The notes below the pieces were generated by a model that did not search any database, was not told the DNA's origin, and saw nothing but the letters and a program-made list of their open reading frames with translations. Below, one piece after another: positions 1 to 7,678 of a stretch of 64,000 nucleotides of DNA. This stretch comes from Pseudomonas shahriarae. GTDB lineage: Bacteria; Pseudomonadota; Gammaproteobacteria; Pseudomonadales; Pseudomonadaceae. The translations under genes were made by a program, and so were the position numbers. The DNA is taken from assembly GCF_014268455.2 (NCBI RefSeq), contig NZ_CP077085.1:1736001-1800000 (forward strand), in the 5' to 3' direction. How positions within the stretch are numbered: the first letter of the stretch is position 1; every line of letters begins with the position of its first letter.

Positions 1-680
1 TCCGGGCGCATCTGGATATTCAGCAGGCCGGCGTCACGGGCGGTGTGGTCGATGGTGCCGTCGATATCCAGCTCTTCGGCTGCACCCTGGCGCGCAAACT
101 TGCGCAGGCGGCGCAGGGCCACCTTGATATTGCGCGTGCCCAGTTCCACCGAGTCATCGAGGTTCTTGTACTCGCGCTGGTCCCAGACCTTGACCGCCTT
201 GCCCTGGCGCTTGCCGGCATCGCCCACGCGAATGCCCTCGGGGTTGAAACCGCCGGAACCGAACGGGCTGGTGCCGCCAGTACCGATCCACTTGTTGCCG
301 CCGGCGTGGCGCTCCTTCTGTTCCTCCAGGCGTTTCTTGAACTCTTCGATCAGCTTGTCCAGGCCGCCCAGGGATTGAATCTGCGCGCGCTCTTCATCGC
401 TCAGCGAACGCTCGAACTCCTTGCGCAACCAGTCTTCGGGAATCAATGCCTGCAAGTGGTCGTCGAGTTTCTCCAGGCCATTGAAGTAGGCGCCGAAAGC
501 CCGGTCGAACTTGTCGAAGTGGCGTTCGTCCTTCACCAGGATCGCCCGGGACAAGTAATAAAACTCGTCCATGTCAGCGAAGGTCACCCGTTGTTTCAGG
601 GCGTTGATCAGGTCCAGCAGCTCACGTACCGAGACCGGCACCTTGGCTGCACGCATTTCATTGAACAGGTTGAGCAGCAT
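1..680 (-). CDS. VWA domain-containing protein, CoxE-like (3' part cut by window edge)
   Basis: The frame opens with ATG at 680 on the minus strand and stays open to base 1, so only about 226 N-terminal residues are visible. They are helical and charged, starting MLLNLFNEMRAAKVPVSVRE, with a Lys/Glu-rich stretch near residues 125-150 and a Gly-rich linker after it. This matches the N-terminal half of CoxE-like proteins that accompany MoxR ATPases; the VWA domain itself should lie beyond the window. The gene starts 11 bp after the MoxR gene on the same strand, so the two are probably co-transcribed. Family knowledge suggests a metal-dependent adaptor working with the ATPase, but its substrate is unknown. 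The call rests on the N-terminal pattern and the neighbour. Confidence 0.75.
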   Translation of the reverse strand, partial: MLLNLFNEMRAAKVPVSVRELLDLINALKQRVTFADMDEFYYLSRAILVKDERHFDKFDRAFGAYFNGLEKLDDHLQALIPEDWLRKEFERSLSDEERAQIQSLGGLDKLIEEFKKRLEEQKERHAGGNKWIGTGGTSPFGSGGFNPEGIRVGDAGKRQGKAVKVWDQREYKNLDDSVELGTRNIKVALRRLRKFARQGAAEELDIDGTIDHTARDAGLLNIQMRP

Positions 681-691
681 GGCAAAAGCCC

Positions 692-1537
692 TTATCGAGT
701 GCCGCGACGGCTCATGAACGCCAGGCGCTCAAGCAGTTGCACATCCTGCTCGTTTTTCACCAGGGCGCCGGCCAGGGGCGGGATGGCCTTGGTTGGATCA
801 CGCTCGCGCAGCACCGCCTCGCCGATGTTGTCGGCCATCAGCAGCTTGAGCCAGTCCACCAGCTCGGAGGTGGAGGGCTTTTTCTTCAGGCCGGGGACCT
901 TGCGCACGTCGAAGAACACGTCCAGCGCTTCGCTGACCAGGTCTTTCTTGATGTCGGGGTAATGCACGTCGACGATTTTCTGCAGGGTGGTGCGGTCGGG
1001 GAAGGCGATGTAATGGAAGAAGCAGCGACGCAGGAAAGCGTCCGGCAGCTCTTTCTCGTTGTTGGAGGTAATGATGATGATCGGGCGCTTCTTGGCCTTG
1101 ATGGTCTCGTCGATTTCGTAGACGTAGAACTCCATCTTGTCGAGTTCTTGCAGCAGGTCGTTGGGGAACTCGATATCGGCCTTGTCGATCTCGTCGATCA
1201 GCAGGATCACCCGCTCCTCGGACTCGAAAGCCTCCCACAGCTTGCCTTTCTTCAGGTAGTTGCGTACGTCATGGACCTTGTCCACGCCCAGTTGCGAGTC
1301 GCGCAGGCGGCTGACCGCATCGTATTCATACAGGCCCTGGTGCGCCTTGGTGGTGGACTTGATGTGCCAGGTGATCAACCGCGCGCCAAACGATTCGGCC
1401 AGTTGTTCTGCAAGCATGGTCTTGCCGGTGCCCGGCTCGCCCTTGACCAGCAGCGGACGCTCCAGCGTGATGGCAGCGTTGACAGCCAGTTTCAGGTCAT
1501 CGGTGGCAACGTAGGCCTGGGTGCCTTCGAACTTCAT
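692..1537 (-). CDS. MoxR-family AAA+ ATPase
   Basis: This 281-residue protein has a Walker A motif GEPGTGKT at residues 33-40, a Walker B VILLIDEID at 110-118 and a sensor-1 type SNNEKELPDAFLRRC segment, the standard MoxR-type AAA+ core. MoxR ATPases act as chaperone-like remodellers that insert metal cofactors or mature partner proteins, usually paired with a VWA protein. The VWA/CoxE-like gene follows 11 bp downstream and is the likely partner. The ATG at 1537 begins MKFEGTQAYVATDD. Length and motifs look complete and nothing suggests degeneration. The client protein cannot be told from the sequence. Confidence 0.9.
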   Translation of the reverse strand: MKFEGTQAYVATDDLKLAVNAAITLERPLLVKGEPGTGKTMLAEQLAESFGARLITWHIKSTTKAHQGLYEYDAVSRLRDSQLGVDKVHDVRNYLKKGKLWEAFESEERVILLIDEIDKADIEFPNDLLQELDKMEFYVYEIDETIKAKKRPIIIITSNNEKELPDAFLRRCFFHYIAFPDRTTLQKIVDVHYPDIKKDLVSEALDVFFDVRKVPGLKKKPSTSELVDWLKLLMADNIGEAVLRERDPTKAIPPLAGALVKNEQDVQLLERLAFMSRRGTR

Positions 1538-1654
1538 TTCTCAATCCTCGAACATGACGCCGGTAGTCAGCATGCCTGCGACTATAGCGCGCAGCCCCGG
1601 TGACTGTGAACGCAGACGGGTTATTCAGTCTCTGAATGACCAGTCACGCCAGGG

Positions 1655-2731
1655 TCACTCCGCACTGGGTTTGGGTTGTTCGTAGCGGGCGTTGAACGCC
1701 TGGACGAAACCATTGCGCAAAATCTGCAAAAACGCCTGGAACGCGCTGATATCTTGCTGGTGAACGCTGCCGCTGAGTTCCACCCGGGTGGCGAACTGGT
1801 TTTTGCTCTGGTTCTTCAGCACGGTTTCGCTGGCACCGACCACGGCTTCCCAGATCGAGCGGAAAATCCCCTTGTCCTGGTTCTCCACGTCCTGTTGCCA
1901 GTCAAACACCTCCACATCCCGCAGCAGCGGCTTGATATAGCCGGTCAATTGGGCTTTTTCAGCCTGGGCTTCAATCACCACGTCGCCGGTGCCGGCATTG
2001 AAGTCGAACTTGCCGTAGGCCGAGGCGAAGTCGTTCATGCGCTTGAGCTGGATATCACGGGCGCGCAAGCGGAACTCGAAGTCTTCAAAATTGCTCAGCG
2101 GGTCGAAGGTCGCGCTGGCTTCCAGCGGCGCATGCCCCAGCAACAGGGCCTTGCCGTCAAAGCGCGCATCGCGCTTGCCTTCGACGTCCACCACGTTGGT
2201 CAGGTTGTAGAAGCTGGCATTGACCTGGGTGGCGCCCATATTGACCGGCGGCTTGGAGCTGAAGTTGTGGAAGGCGATCTTGCCGTCGTCGATCCGCACT
2301 TCGTTGAGGGTAATGGGCAGCAGCTTGCCCAGTTGGGCGCGCCAATCGGTGCCGCGACCGGTCTGGGACGCCTGTTTGTTGGCGCCGCCGTCGACGAAGT
2401 TGAGTTCCGGCTTGACGAATTGCACTTCGGCCACCACCGCGTGGTCGTACCATAAGGAATGCCAACTGACCGACAAGTCGATCACTGGCGCCTTGACGAA
2501 CGGCACGGGCACCTTGCCATCGACCTTGACGATCTGCAGGCCATTGATCCGGTACGCGCCGCGCCACAGGGCCAGGTCGACATCGGTCACCTGGCCACGG
2601 TAGTCGCCCATGTCGGCGAGTTTTTCATTGAGGTAGTTGCGCACCAGGTAGGGCAGGGCGATATCCAGTGCCACCAGCACGACCACCAGCCCGGCGACCG
2701 TCCATATCGGCCAACTGTAGCGACGCTTCAT
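1655..2731 (-). CDS. DUF748 / AsmA-like envelope protein
   Basis: This 358-residue protein has one N-terminal membrane segment (about residues 8-29, very rich in Val, Ala and Leu) followed by a long beta-rich region presumably in the periplasm. The text around residues 85-110 and 140-175 (short SLWYDHAVVAEVQF and ITLNEVRIDDGKIAFHNF stretches) is typical of DUF748, a family related to AsmA proteins of the inner-membrane to outer-membrane interface. Its exact role is unknown; relatives are linked to lipid transport or envelope stability. It is divergent from cysK across about 125 bp and stands apart from the MoxR gene by 117 bp. Confidence 0.8.
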   Translation of the reverse strand: MKRRYSWPIWTVAGLVVVLVALDIALPYLVRNYLNEKLADMGDYRGQVTDVDLALWRGAYRINGLQIVKVDGKVPVPFVKAPVIDLSVSWHSLWYDHAVVAEVQFVKPELNFVDGGANKQASQTGRGTDWRAQLGKLLPITLNEVRIDDGKIAFHNFSSKPPVNMGATQVNASFYNLTNVVDVEGKRDARFDGKALLLGHAPLEASATFDPLSNFEDFEFRLRARDIQLKRMNDFASAYGKFDFNAGTGDVVIEAQAEKAQLTGYIKPLLRDVEVFDWQQDVENQDKGIFRSIWEAVVGASETVLKNQSKNQFATRVELSGSVHQQDISAFQAFLQILRNGFVQAFNARYEQPKPSAE

Positions 2732-2856
2732 AGGTTATTCCTCCCTGTGTATAGGCGATTGACTACACAGGCAGCGGCAACGTTCCTCGACTGGACGCCT
2801 TGGAGTACGAGGCATACCCTTGTTGCCTTCCTGAAAACCGCCTAAAGGACCCCGCC

Positions 2857-3831
2857 ATGAGCCGCATTTTTGCAGACAACGCGCACTCCATCGGTAACAC
2901 GCCCCTGGTTCAGATCAACCGTATCGCGCCCCGTGGCGTGACCATCCTGGCCAAGATCGAAGGGCGTAACCCTGGGTATTCGGTGAAGTGCCGGATCGGC
3001 GCGAACATGATCTGGGACGCGGAAAGCAGCGGCAAACTCAAGCCGGGCATGACCATCGTCGAGCCGACCTCAGGCAACACCGGGATTGGCCTGGCCTTTG
3101 TCGCCGCGGCCCGTGGCTACAAATTGTTGCTGACCATGCCCGCGTCCATGAGTATCGAACGGCGCAAGGTGCTCAAGGCCCTGGGGGCCGAACTGGTGCT
3201 GACCGAGCCGGCCAAGGGCATGAAAGGCGCCATCGAGAAAGCCAGTGAAATCCTTGCCAGCGACCCGGCGACCTATTTCATGCCGGCCCAGTTCGACAAC
3301 CCGGCCAACCCGGCCATCCACGAAAAAACCACCGGCCCGGAAATCTGGAACGACACCGATGGCGCGGTGGATGTGCTGGTGGCAGGCGTTGGCACGGGCG
3401 GGACCCTCACGGGTGTATCGCGCTACATCAAGAACACTGCAGGCAAGCCGATCCTCTCGGTGGCGGTGGAGCCCATCAGCTCGCCGGTGATTACCCAGGC
3501 GTTGGCTGGCGAAGAGATCAAGCCCAGCCCCCACAAGATCCAGGGGATTGGCGCGGGTTTTGTGCCGAAGAACCTTGATCTGTCGATGGTGGACCGGGTG
3601 GAGCTGGTCAGTGACGATGAATCCAAGGCCATGGCCCTGCGGTTGATGCAGGAGGAAGGCATCCTGTGCGGGATTTCCTGTGGCGCGGCCATGGCGGTGG
3701 CGGTGCGTCTGGCCGAAAAACCGGAAATGCAGGGCAAGACCATCGTGGTGATCCTGCCGGACTCCGGTGAGCGCTACCTGTCGAGCATGCTGTTCAGCGA
3801 TCTGTTCACCGATCAGGAAAACCAGGCCTGA
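2857..3831 (+). CDS. cysK: Cysteine synthase A (O-acetylserine sulfhydrylase)
   Basis: The 324-residue PLP enzyme makes L-cysteine from O-acetylserine and sulfide in the cytoplasm. The PLP-binding lysine is K44 in [11 protein letters not shown]. The phosphate/substrate loop PTSGNTG follows at about residues 70-76, and a Gly-rich [10 protein letters not shown] loop binds the PLP phosphate. I chose the ATG at 2857, giving [20 protein letters not shown], because AAAGGA lies just upstream at 2844-2849 and family members begin here; an in-frame ATG at 2800 would add an unconserved leader. A second synthase gene, cysM, lies at 62 kb. A terminator-like hairpin follows at 3857-3884. Confidence 0.95.
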   Translation: MSRIFADNAHSIGNTPLVQINRIAPRGVTILAKIEGRNPGYSVKCRIGANMIWDAESSGKLKPGMTIVEPTSGNTGIGLAFVAAARGYKLLLTMPASMSIERRKVLKALGAELVLTEPAKGMKGAIEKASEILASDPATYFMPAQFDNPANPAIHEKTTGPEIWNDTDGAVDVLVAGVGTGGTLTGVSRYIKNTAGKPILSVAVEPISSPVITQALAGEEIKPSPHKIQGIGAGFVPKNLDLSMVDRVELVSDDESKAMALRLMQEEGILCGISCGAAMAVAVRLAEKPEMQGKTIVVILPDSGERYLSSMLFSDLFTDQENQA

Positions 3832-3856
3832 CGTTGCAGGTGTCGGTGTACCGAAA

Positions 3857-3884
3857 TCGGGTTGATCCATATCAGCCCGGTTTT
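3857..3884 (+). terminator. Putative intrinsic terminator after cysK
   Basis: A stem pairs CGGGTTGAT (3858-3866) with ATCAGCCCG (3871-3879), with one G-T pair and a 4-nt loop, followed by G and TTTT. The short T run makes it a moderate rather than strong terminator. Confidence 0.55.
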
Positions 3885-4036
3885 ATGCCTCATATGCATA
3901 ATTGATTGCTCGCCGCGGGCCCCTTAAAACGGATTGTTGGATAACGCGGGTTTTTCCTCCGGCCCGGAGTGTTTATCATGGCCGGCTGCTATGTCTGGTT
4001 TCCCGCTGCCGGGAGGCTATTTCCAGGAGTTGCTGC

Positions 4037-4975
4037 ATGACCTTTTCTTTGGCCGCCAAGCTGTCGGTGCTGTTGCTGTTTATCGGCAGTACGCTGTACG
4101 TGCATTTGCGCGGCAAGGCACGTTTGCCGGTGCTGCGCCAGTTCGTCAACCATTCGGCGTTGTTCGCCCCGTACAACGCTTTGATGTACATCTTTTCGGC
4201 GGTGCCGTCCAAGCCCTACCTGGACCGCAGCAAGTTCCCCGAGCTGGATGTGCTCAAGGACAACTGGGAAGTGATTCGCGACGAGGCCATGCACCTGTTC
4301 GACGAAGGCTATATCCGCGCCGCCGAGAAGAACAACGATGCCGGTTTTGGCTCGTTCTTCAAGAAAGGCTGGAAGCGCTTCTACCTCAAGTGGTACGACA
4401 AACCGCTGCCGTCGGCCGAGCTGCTGTGCCCGAAAACCGTGGCCCTGGTCAGCAGCATCCCCAACGTCAAGGGCGCCATGTTTGCGCTGTTGCCCGGTGG
4501 CAGCCACCTCAACCCCCATCGCGATCCGTTCGCCGGCTCCCTGCGCTATCACTTGGGGTTGTCGACACCCAATTCCGACGACTGCCGCATTTTCGTCGAT
4601 GGCCAGATCTACGCCTGGCGTGATGGCGAAGACGTGATGTTCGACGAAACCTACGTGCACTGGGTAAAGAACGAAACCGAGAAGACCCGGGTGATTCTGT
4701 TCTGTGATATCGAGCGACCACTGAGCAACCGGCTGATGACCCGCATCAACCGTTGGGTCAGTGCCCAGCTAGGCCGTGCAACCGCGCCACAGAACCTGGA
4801 TGACGAGCGTGTGGGCGGGATCAACCAGGCCTACGCCTGGAGCAAGAGCTTCAGCGATCGCTTCAGTGGGGTGGTCAAGCAGTGGAAGCGCAAGCATCCC
4901 AAAGCCTATCGCATCATGCGGCCGGTGTTGGCGGCGGTGGTGGTTGTGGCGTTGGTGTATTGGTTATTTGGCTGA
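4037..4975 (+). CDS. lpxO: Aspartyl/asparaginyl beta-hydroxylase family, lipid A hydroxylase LpxO
   Basis: The 312-residue protein has an N-terminal hydrophobic anchor (about residues 5-24), a cytosolic aspartyl/asparaginyl beta-hydroxylase domain and a C-terminal hydrophobic segment (about 292-311). H157, H161-x-D163 and H208 fall in the conserved iron-ligand and active-site region, and the KTRVILF arginine near 217 suits 2-oxoglutarate binding. LpxO enzymes add a 2-hydroxyl to secondary acyl chains of lipid A, altering the outer membrane. The ATG at 4037 was chosen because GGAG lies at 4026-4029 and the anchor follows at once; an upstream in-frame start at 3902 adds non-conserved sequence. 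A strong terminator follows the gene. Confidence 0.88.
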   Translation: MTFSLAAKLSVLLLFIGSTLYVHLRGKARLPVLRQFVNHSALFAPYNALMYIFSAVPSKPYLDRSKFPELDVLKDNWEVIRDEAMHLFDEGYIRAAEKNNDAGFGSFFKKGWKRFYLKWYDKPLPSAELLCPKTVALVSSIPNVKGAMFALLPGGSHLNPHRDPFAGSLRYHLGLSTPNSDDCRIFVDGQIYAWRDGEDVMFDETYVHWVKNETEKTRVILFCDIERPLSNRLMTRINRWVSAQLGRATAPQNLDDERVGGINQAYAWSKSFSDRFSGVVKQWKRKHPKAYRIMRPVLAAVVVVALVYWLFG

Positions 4976-4982
4976 TGGGTTC

Positions 4983-5012
4983 AAAAAAACCGCTCGTATG
5001 AGCGGTTTTTTT
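4983..5012. terminator. Strong bidirectional intrinsic terminator
   Basis: A perfect 13-bp inverted repeat (4983-4995 and 5000-5012) consists of seven A, a GC-rich ACCGCTC-type core, loop GTAT, and the complement ending in seven T. It can terminate lpxO on the plus strand and the small minus-strand ORF at 5069-5230. Confidence 0.9.
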
Positions 5013-5068
5013 ATACGTTCTCCCATGCAGCCTCCACAATTGATCATTAATTGAACATGTTTTCGAAG

Positions 5069-5230
5069 CTATTGGTTCTCTACCGCTATCACAAGCCTGC
5101 CCCGTGAATCGAAGTCAAAGCCCAGGTTTTGATAGAGGGGAGATGCGTCGATGCAGTAGCAAGGCGTAAGGCTTTGGATCGGTAGAGCTGGTATCGCAAG
5201 GCGCCGCGTGTTTTTGGCATTGGCGGTCAT
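5069..5230 (-). CDS. Putative small protein, 53 aa, unknown function
   Basis: On the minus strand an ATG at 5230 opens a 53-codon frame ending at TAG (5069-5071). An AAGGAG Shine-Dalgarno sequence lies 11 nt upstream, which is a good site in an otherwise sparse region. The protein starts MTANAKNTRRLAIPALPIQ and contains CYCIDASPLYQNLGFDF followed by GRLVIAVENQ. The C-terminal pattern of a beta strand, a Gly-Arg turn and LVI loosely recalls small DNA-binding toxins of the SymE/AbrB fold, but this is only a resemblance. It shares the lpxO terminator on its 3' side. It could equally be a remnant. Confidence 0.4.
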   Translation of the reverse strand: MTANAKNTRRLAIPALPIQSLTPCYCIDASPLYQNLGFDFDSRGRLVIAVENQ

Positions 5231-5664
5231 GAGTCGAAAGTCTCCTTAAGTGGAGTGCGTTGGTTTTTCCCAAGGCTAGAGGTGGTTTCTCAACGTGTCC
5301 TTACTGGCCTTTTGGCAAAGCCATTGCAAAGCGTGTCGCCGGCTGGTTATAGTCGGCGCCAGGTGTTTCGCAGCACCTTTCATCCCTTCAAAAAAGATCA
5401 GCCCATGCCTGCATCCCCACGCATAGCGGTAGTCGATTCAGCGGTCAACGCTGCGGTCGTGCCGTGCGGGAATCCGCAGCCTGTGCAGATCAGTCATTAC
5501 CCCCCACCTGTCAGTAGCACGCCGGTGTACGCAGTCGTATCACCGCCGGGCGTTGGCGTTTCGGGCTGATCAGCAAACTGCTGTTCCCCGTTGCCCGCCT
5601 GTACCGAACCTACTGAATTTCAGCCTTGGCTGAGTTGGCTTTTTGCCTGACTACAGGTGTTCTT
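5231..5664. other. Sparse intergenic region upstream of the EamA gene
   Basis: Apart from a doubtful 54-codon frame at 5405-5569 this stretch shows no convincing gene, no REP element and no clear promoter. Its base composition is less GC-rich than the neighbouring genes. It separates the small minus-strand ORF from the plus-strand EamA transporter. Confidence 0.5.
5405..5569 (+). CDS. Doubtful small ORF, 54 aa, Pro/Val-rich
   Basis: The frame from ATG 5405 to TGA 5567-5569 codes for a Pro, Val and Ser-rich peptide starting MPASPRIAVVDSAVNAAVV. The upstream AAGAT is a weak ribosome site, and no domain, signal peptide or membrane segment is visible. In-frame codons extend upstream to 5255 without improving it. 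Reported only because the region is otherwise empty; it may not be translated. Confidence 0.2.
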   Translation: MPASPRIAVVDSAVNAAVVPCGNPQPVQISHYPPPVSSTPVYAVVSPPGVGVSG

Positions 5665-6525
5665 ATGTCTGTTATTTCGAAACAATCCGTGGCCGCGGCG
5701 GCCTCGACGAGCCTGTTTGTCCTGCTGTGGAGCAGCGGGGCGATTTTCTCCAAGTTGGGCCTGGCCCATGCGTCACCCTTTGCCTTCCTGTTGATTCGCT
5801 TTGCCATTGCCCTGGCGGGCCTGGTGCTGCTGGTGCCGATCCTCAAGCTGCAGTTGCCGCGCGCGGGCAAACCGCTGTGGTATGCGGCGGCCACCGGGCT
5901 GGTGCTACTGGGGGCCTATCAGATTTTTTATCTGCTGGCCCTGGACCTGAAGGTCACCCCCGGCGTGATGGCGACCATCATGGGTGTGCAACCGATCCTC
6001 ACCGTGGTGCTGATGGAGCGCCAGCGTTCATGGCGCCGGATGTTCGGCCTGGCGTTGGGCCTGGCGGGCCTGATCATGGTGGTGTACCAGGGCATCGGTC
6101 TGGCCGGCATGTCCCTGGCCGGCATGCTGTTTGGTTTGCTGGCGCTGGCGAGCATGACCCTGGGCTCGATCATGCAGAAGCGCATCACCGATAACCCATT
6201 GGGCACCTTGCCGGTGCAGTACCTGGCGGGCTTGTTGCTGTGCGCAGTGTTCGTGCCGTTCCAGCCCTTTGCTTTCGAGCACAACAGCGGCTTCTACCTG
6301 CCGGTGCTGTGGATGGGGCTGGTGGTGTCTGTGTTGGCGACGCTGCTGCTATACCGCCTGATTGCACGGGGTAACCTGGTGAATGTCACCAGCCTGTTCT
6401 ACCTGGTGCCGGCAGTCACTGCGGTGATGGACTACCTGATCTTCGGCAATCGGCTGGCAGTGCTGAGCGTGCTGGGGATGGGTTTGATCATCATTGGGTT
6501 GGTATTCGTCTTCCGTAAAGCGTGA
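5665..6525 (+). CDS. EamA/DMT-family transporter
   Basis: The 286-residue protein has about ten hydrophobic segments arranged as two homologous five-helix halves, the EamA (DUF6) drug/metabolite transporter plan. Signature stretches include a first-helix LLWSSGAIFSKLGLAHASPF and a second-half ALASMTLGSIMQKR. EamA proteins export amino acids, metabolites or toxic compounds from the cytoplasm; the substrate cannot be predicted here. I prefer ATG 5665 (MSVISKQSV) because AGGTG lies 8-9 nt before it, over the in-frame ATG at 5626. A hairpin at 6531-6563 separates it from a convergent second EamA gene. Confidence 0.88.
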   Translation: MSVISKQSVAAAASTSLFVLLWSSGAIFSKLGLAHASPFAFLLIRFAIALAGLVLLVPILKLQLPRAGKPLWYAAATGLVLLGAYQIFYLLALDLKVTPGVMATIMGVQPILTVVLMERQRSWRRMFGLALGLAGLIMVVYQGIGLAGMSLAGMLFGLLALASMTLGSIMQKRITDNPLGTLPVQYLAGLLLCAVFVPFQPFAFEHNSGFYLPVLWMGLVVSVLATLLLYRLIARGNLVNVTSLFYLVPAVTAVMDYLIFGNRLAVLSVLGMGLIIIGLVFVFRKA

Positions 6526-6530
6526 TACCC

Positions 6531-6563
6531 CTGTGTAGGAGCCGAAAGCCGGCTCCTACACAG
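6531..6563. repeat. REP-type inverted repeat / shared terminator-like hairpin
   Basis: A perfect 14-bp inverted repeat (6531-6544 and 6550-6563, loop AAAGC) with the TGTAGGAGCC core seen in Pseudomonas REP sequences. It lies between two convergent EamA genes and covers the stop codon (6556-6558) of the minus-strand one, so it may protect or terminate both transcripts. Confidence 0.75.
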
Positions 6564-7452
6564 CTTTGATCAATTTCCCCGGCCGCAGCACCAGCCACAA
6601 TGCCCCCGCGATCAACATCCCGCCGTACAGGTGCGCCATGGACAATGGCTCATCCAGCAGCAACGCCCCCCACAACACGCCGAATGGCGGAATCATGAAG
6701 GTGACCGTCATCGACTTCACTGGCCCGATGGAGGTCAGCAAACGGAAGTACAAGATGTAGGCGAACGCCGTACACAGCAGTCCCAGGCCCAGCAACGACA
6801 ACCACACATTCCAGCCGCCCCAGCTGGCCGGCGGATGGCTGATGGCGTTCCAGCCAAACCAGGGTAAGAGAAACAATGTGGCGCCGAGCATGCTGCCCAG
6901 TGCTGAAAGACGGCTGTCCAGGCCACCCTGTTGATCCAGCCAGCGGCGCGCCAGGAAGCCGGCGAAGCCGTAGCAGGTGGTGGCCAACAGGCAGGCGAGG
7001 GCGCCCATCAGCAGTTCCAGGTCAAATGCCACCGGCCCGGCCCGCGTCAGGATGCCTACGCCGAACAGCCCCAGGCACACCCCGGCGATCTTCGAGGGGG
7101 TCAGCCGTTCATGGAAAAACAGCCCGCCAATCAACACCCCCATCAACGGCGTCGTCGCATTGAAAATCGCCGAGTAACCCGCCGGCAAGACCTGGGCCGC
7201 CACCGAATACATCGTGGCGGGGATCCCCGAGTTGATCACCCCCAGCAACAGCACGGTCTTGAACTTGCCCTGGAAGTCCCAGCGCACCCGCAGCAGGGCC
7301 AGGATCACCAGCAGGCCGGCGGCGGCTATCGAAACGCGGAAAAACGCCGTGGGCAGCGTACCGATTTCCGGTGCGATGATTCGCATGAACAAAAAGCTCG
7401 CGCCCCAGATGGCGGCCAGTACCAGCAGGTACAGGGTGTCGACAGGTCTCAC
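6556..7452 (-). CDS. EamA/DMT-family transporter (second copy type)
   Basis: The protein is 298 residues if started at GTG 7452, preceded by AAGGAG at 7459-7464 with a 6-nt spacer; this is a better start than the ATG at 7506, which lacks the family context. It begins VRPVDTLYLLVLAAIWGASF, a classic EamA first helix, and has about ten membrane segments in two halves. The substrate is unknown. It is convergent with the EamA gene at 5665-6525, and the two are too different in sequence to be a recent duplication. Its stop codon sits inside a REP hairpin. Confidence 0.88.
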   Translation of the reverse strand: MRPVDTLYLLVLAAIWGASFLFMRIIAPEIGTLPTAFFRVSIAAAGLLVILALLRVRWDFQGKFKTVLLLGVINSGIPATMYSVAAQVLPAGYSAIFNATTPLMGVLIGGLFFHERLTPSKIAGVCLGLFGVGILTRAGPVAFDLELLMGALACLLATTCYGFAGFLARRWLDQQGGLDSRLSALGSMLGATLFLLPWFGWNAISHPPASWGGWNVWLSLLGLGLLCTAFAYILYFRLLTSIGPVKSMTVTFMIPPFGVLWGALLLDEPLSMAHLYGGMLIAGALWLVLRPGKLIKAV

Positions 7453-7678
7453 GGACAACTCCTTCTTAACCAGGGCGAGAGTGTTGCCCAGGGGCCTGCC
7501 TGACACAATCTTTTACGTATCCACTGCACAATAAAGCGCGTCACCCAGCCACTGAGGTGCACGGCCAGGGTTTGAAGCCCCTCTATCCGGGACACAGCTC
7601 CCAGCAAAAATTGTACTTCTCCTGGCTGCGGACACTGGCTAATCTCAGGTCTTCCGAATGCCCGCAGAGGTCTCCGAC

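Noticed and set aside
2800..2856. In-frame upstream extension of cysK to ATG 2800
   Set aside because: The added residues are unlike the family, and AAAGGA stands before the ATG at 2857.
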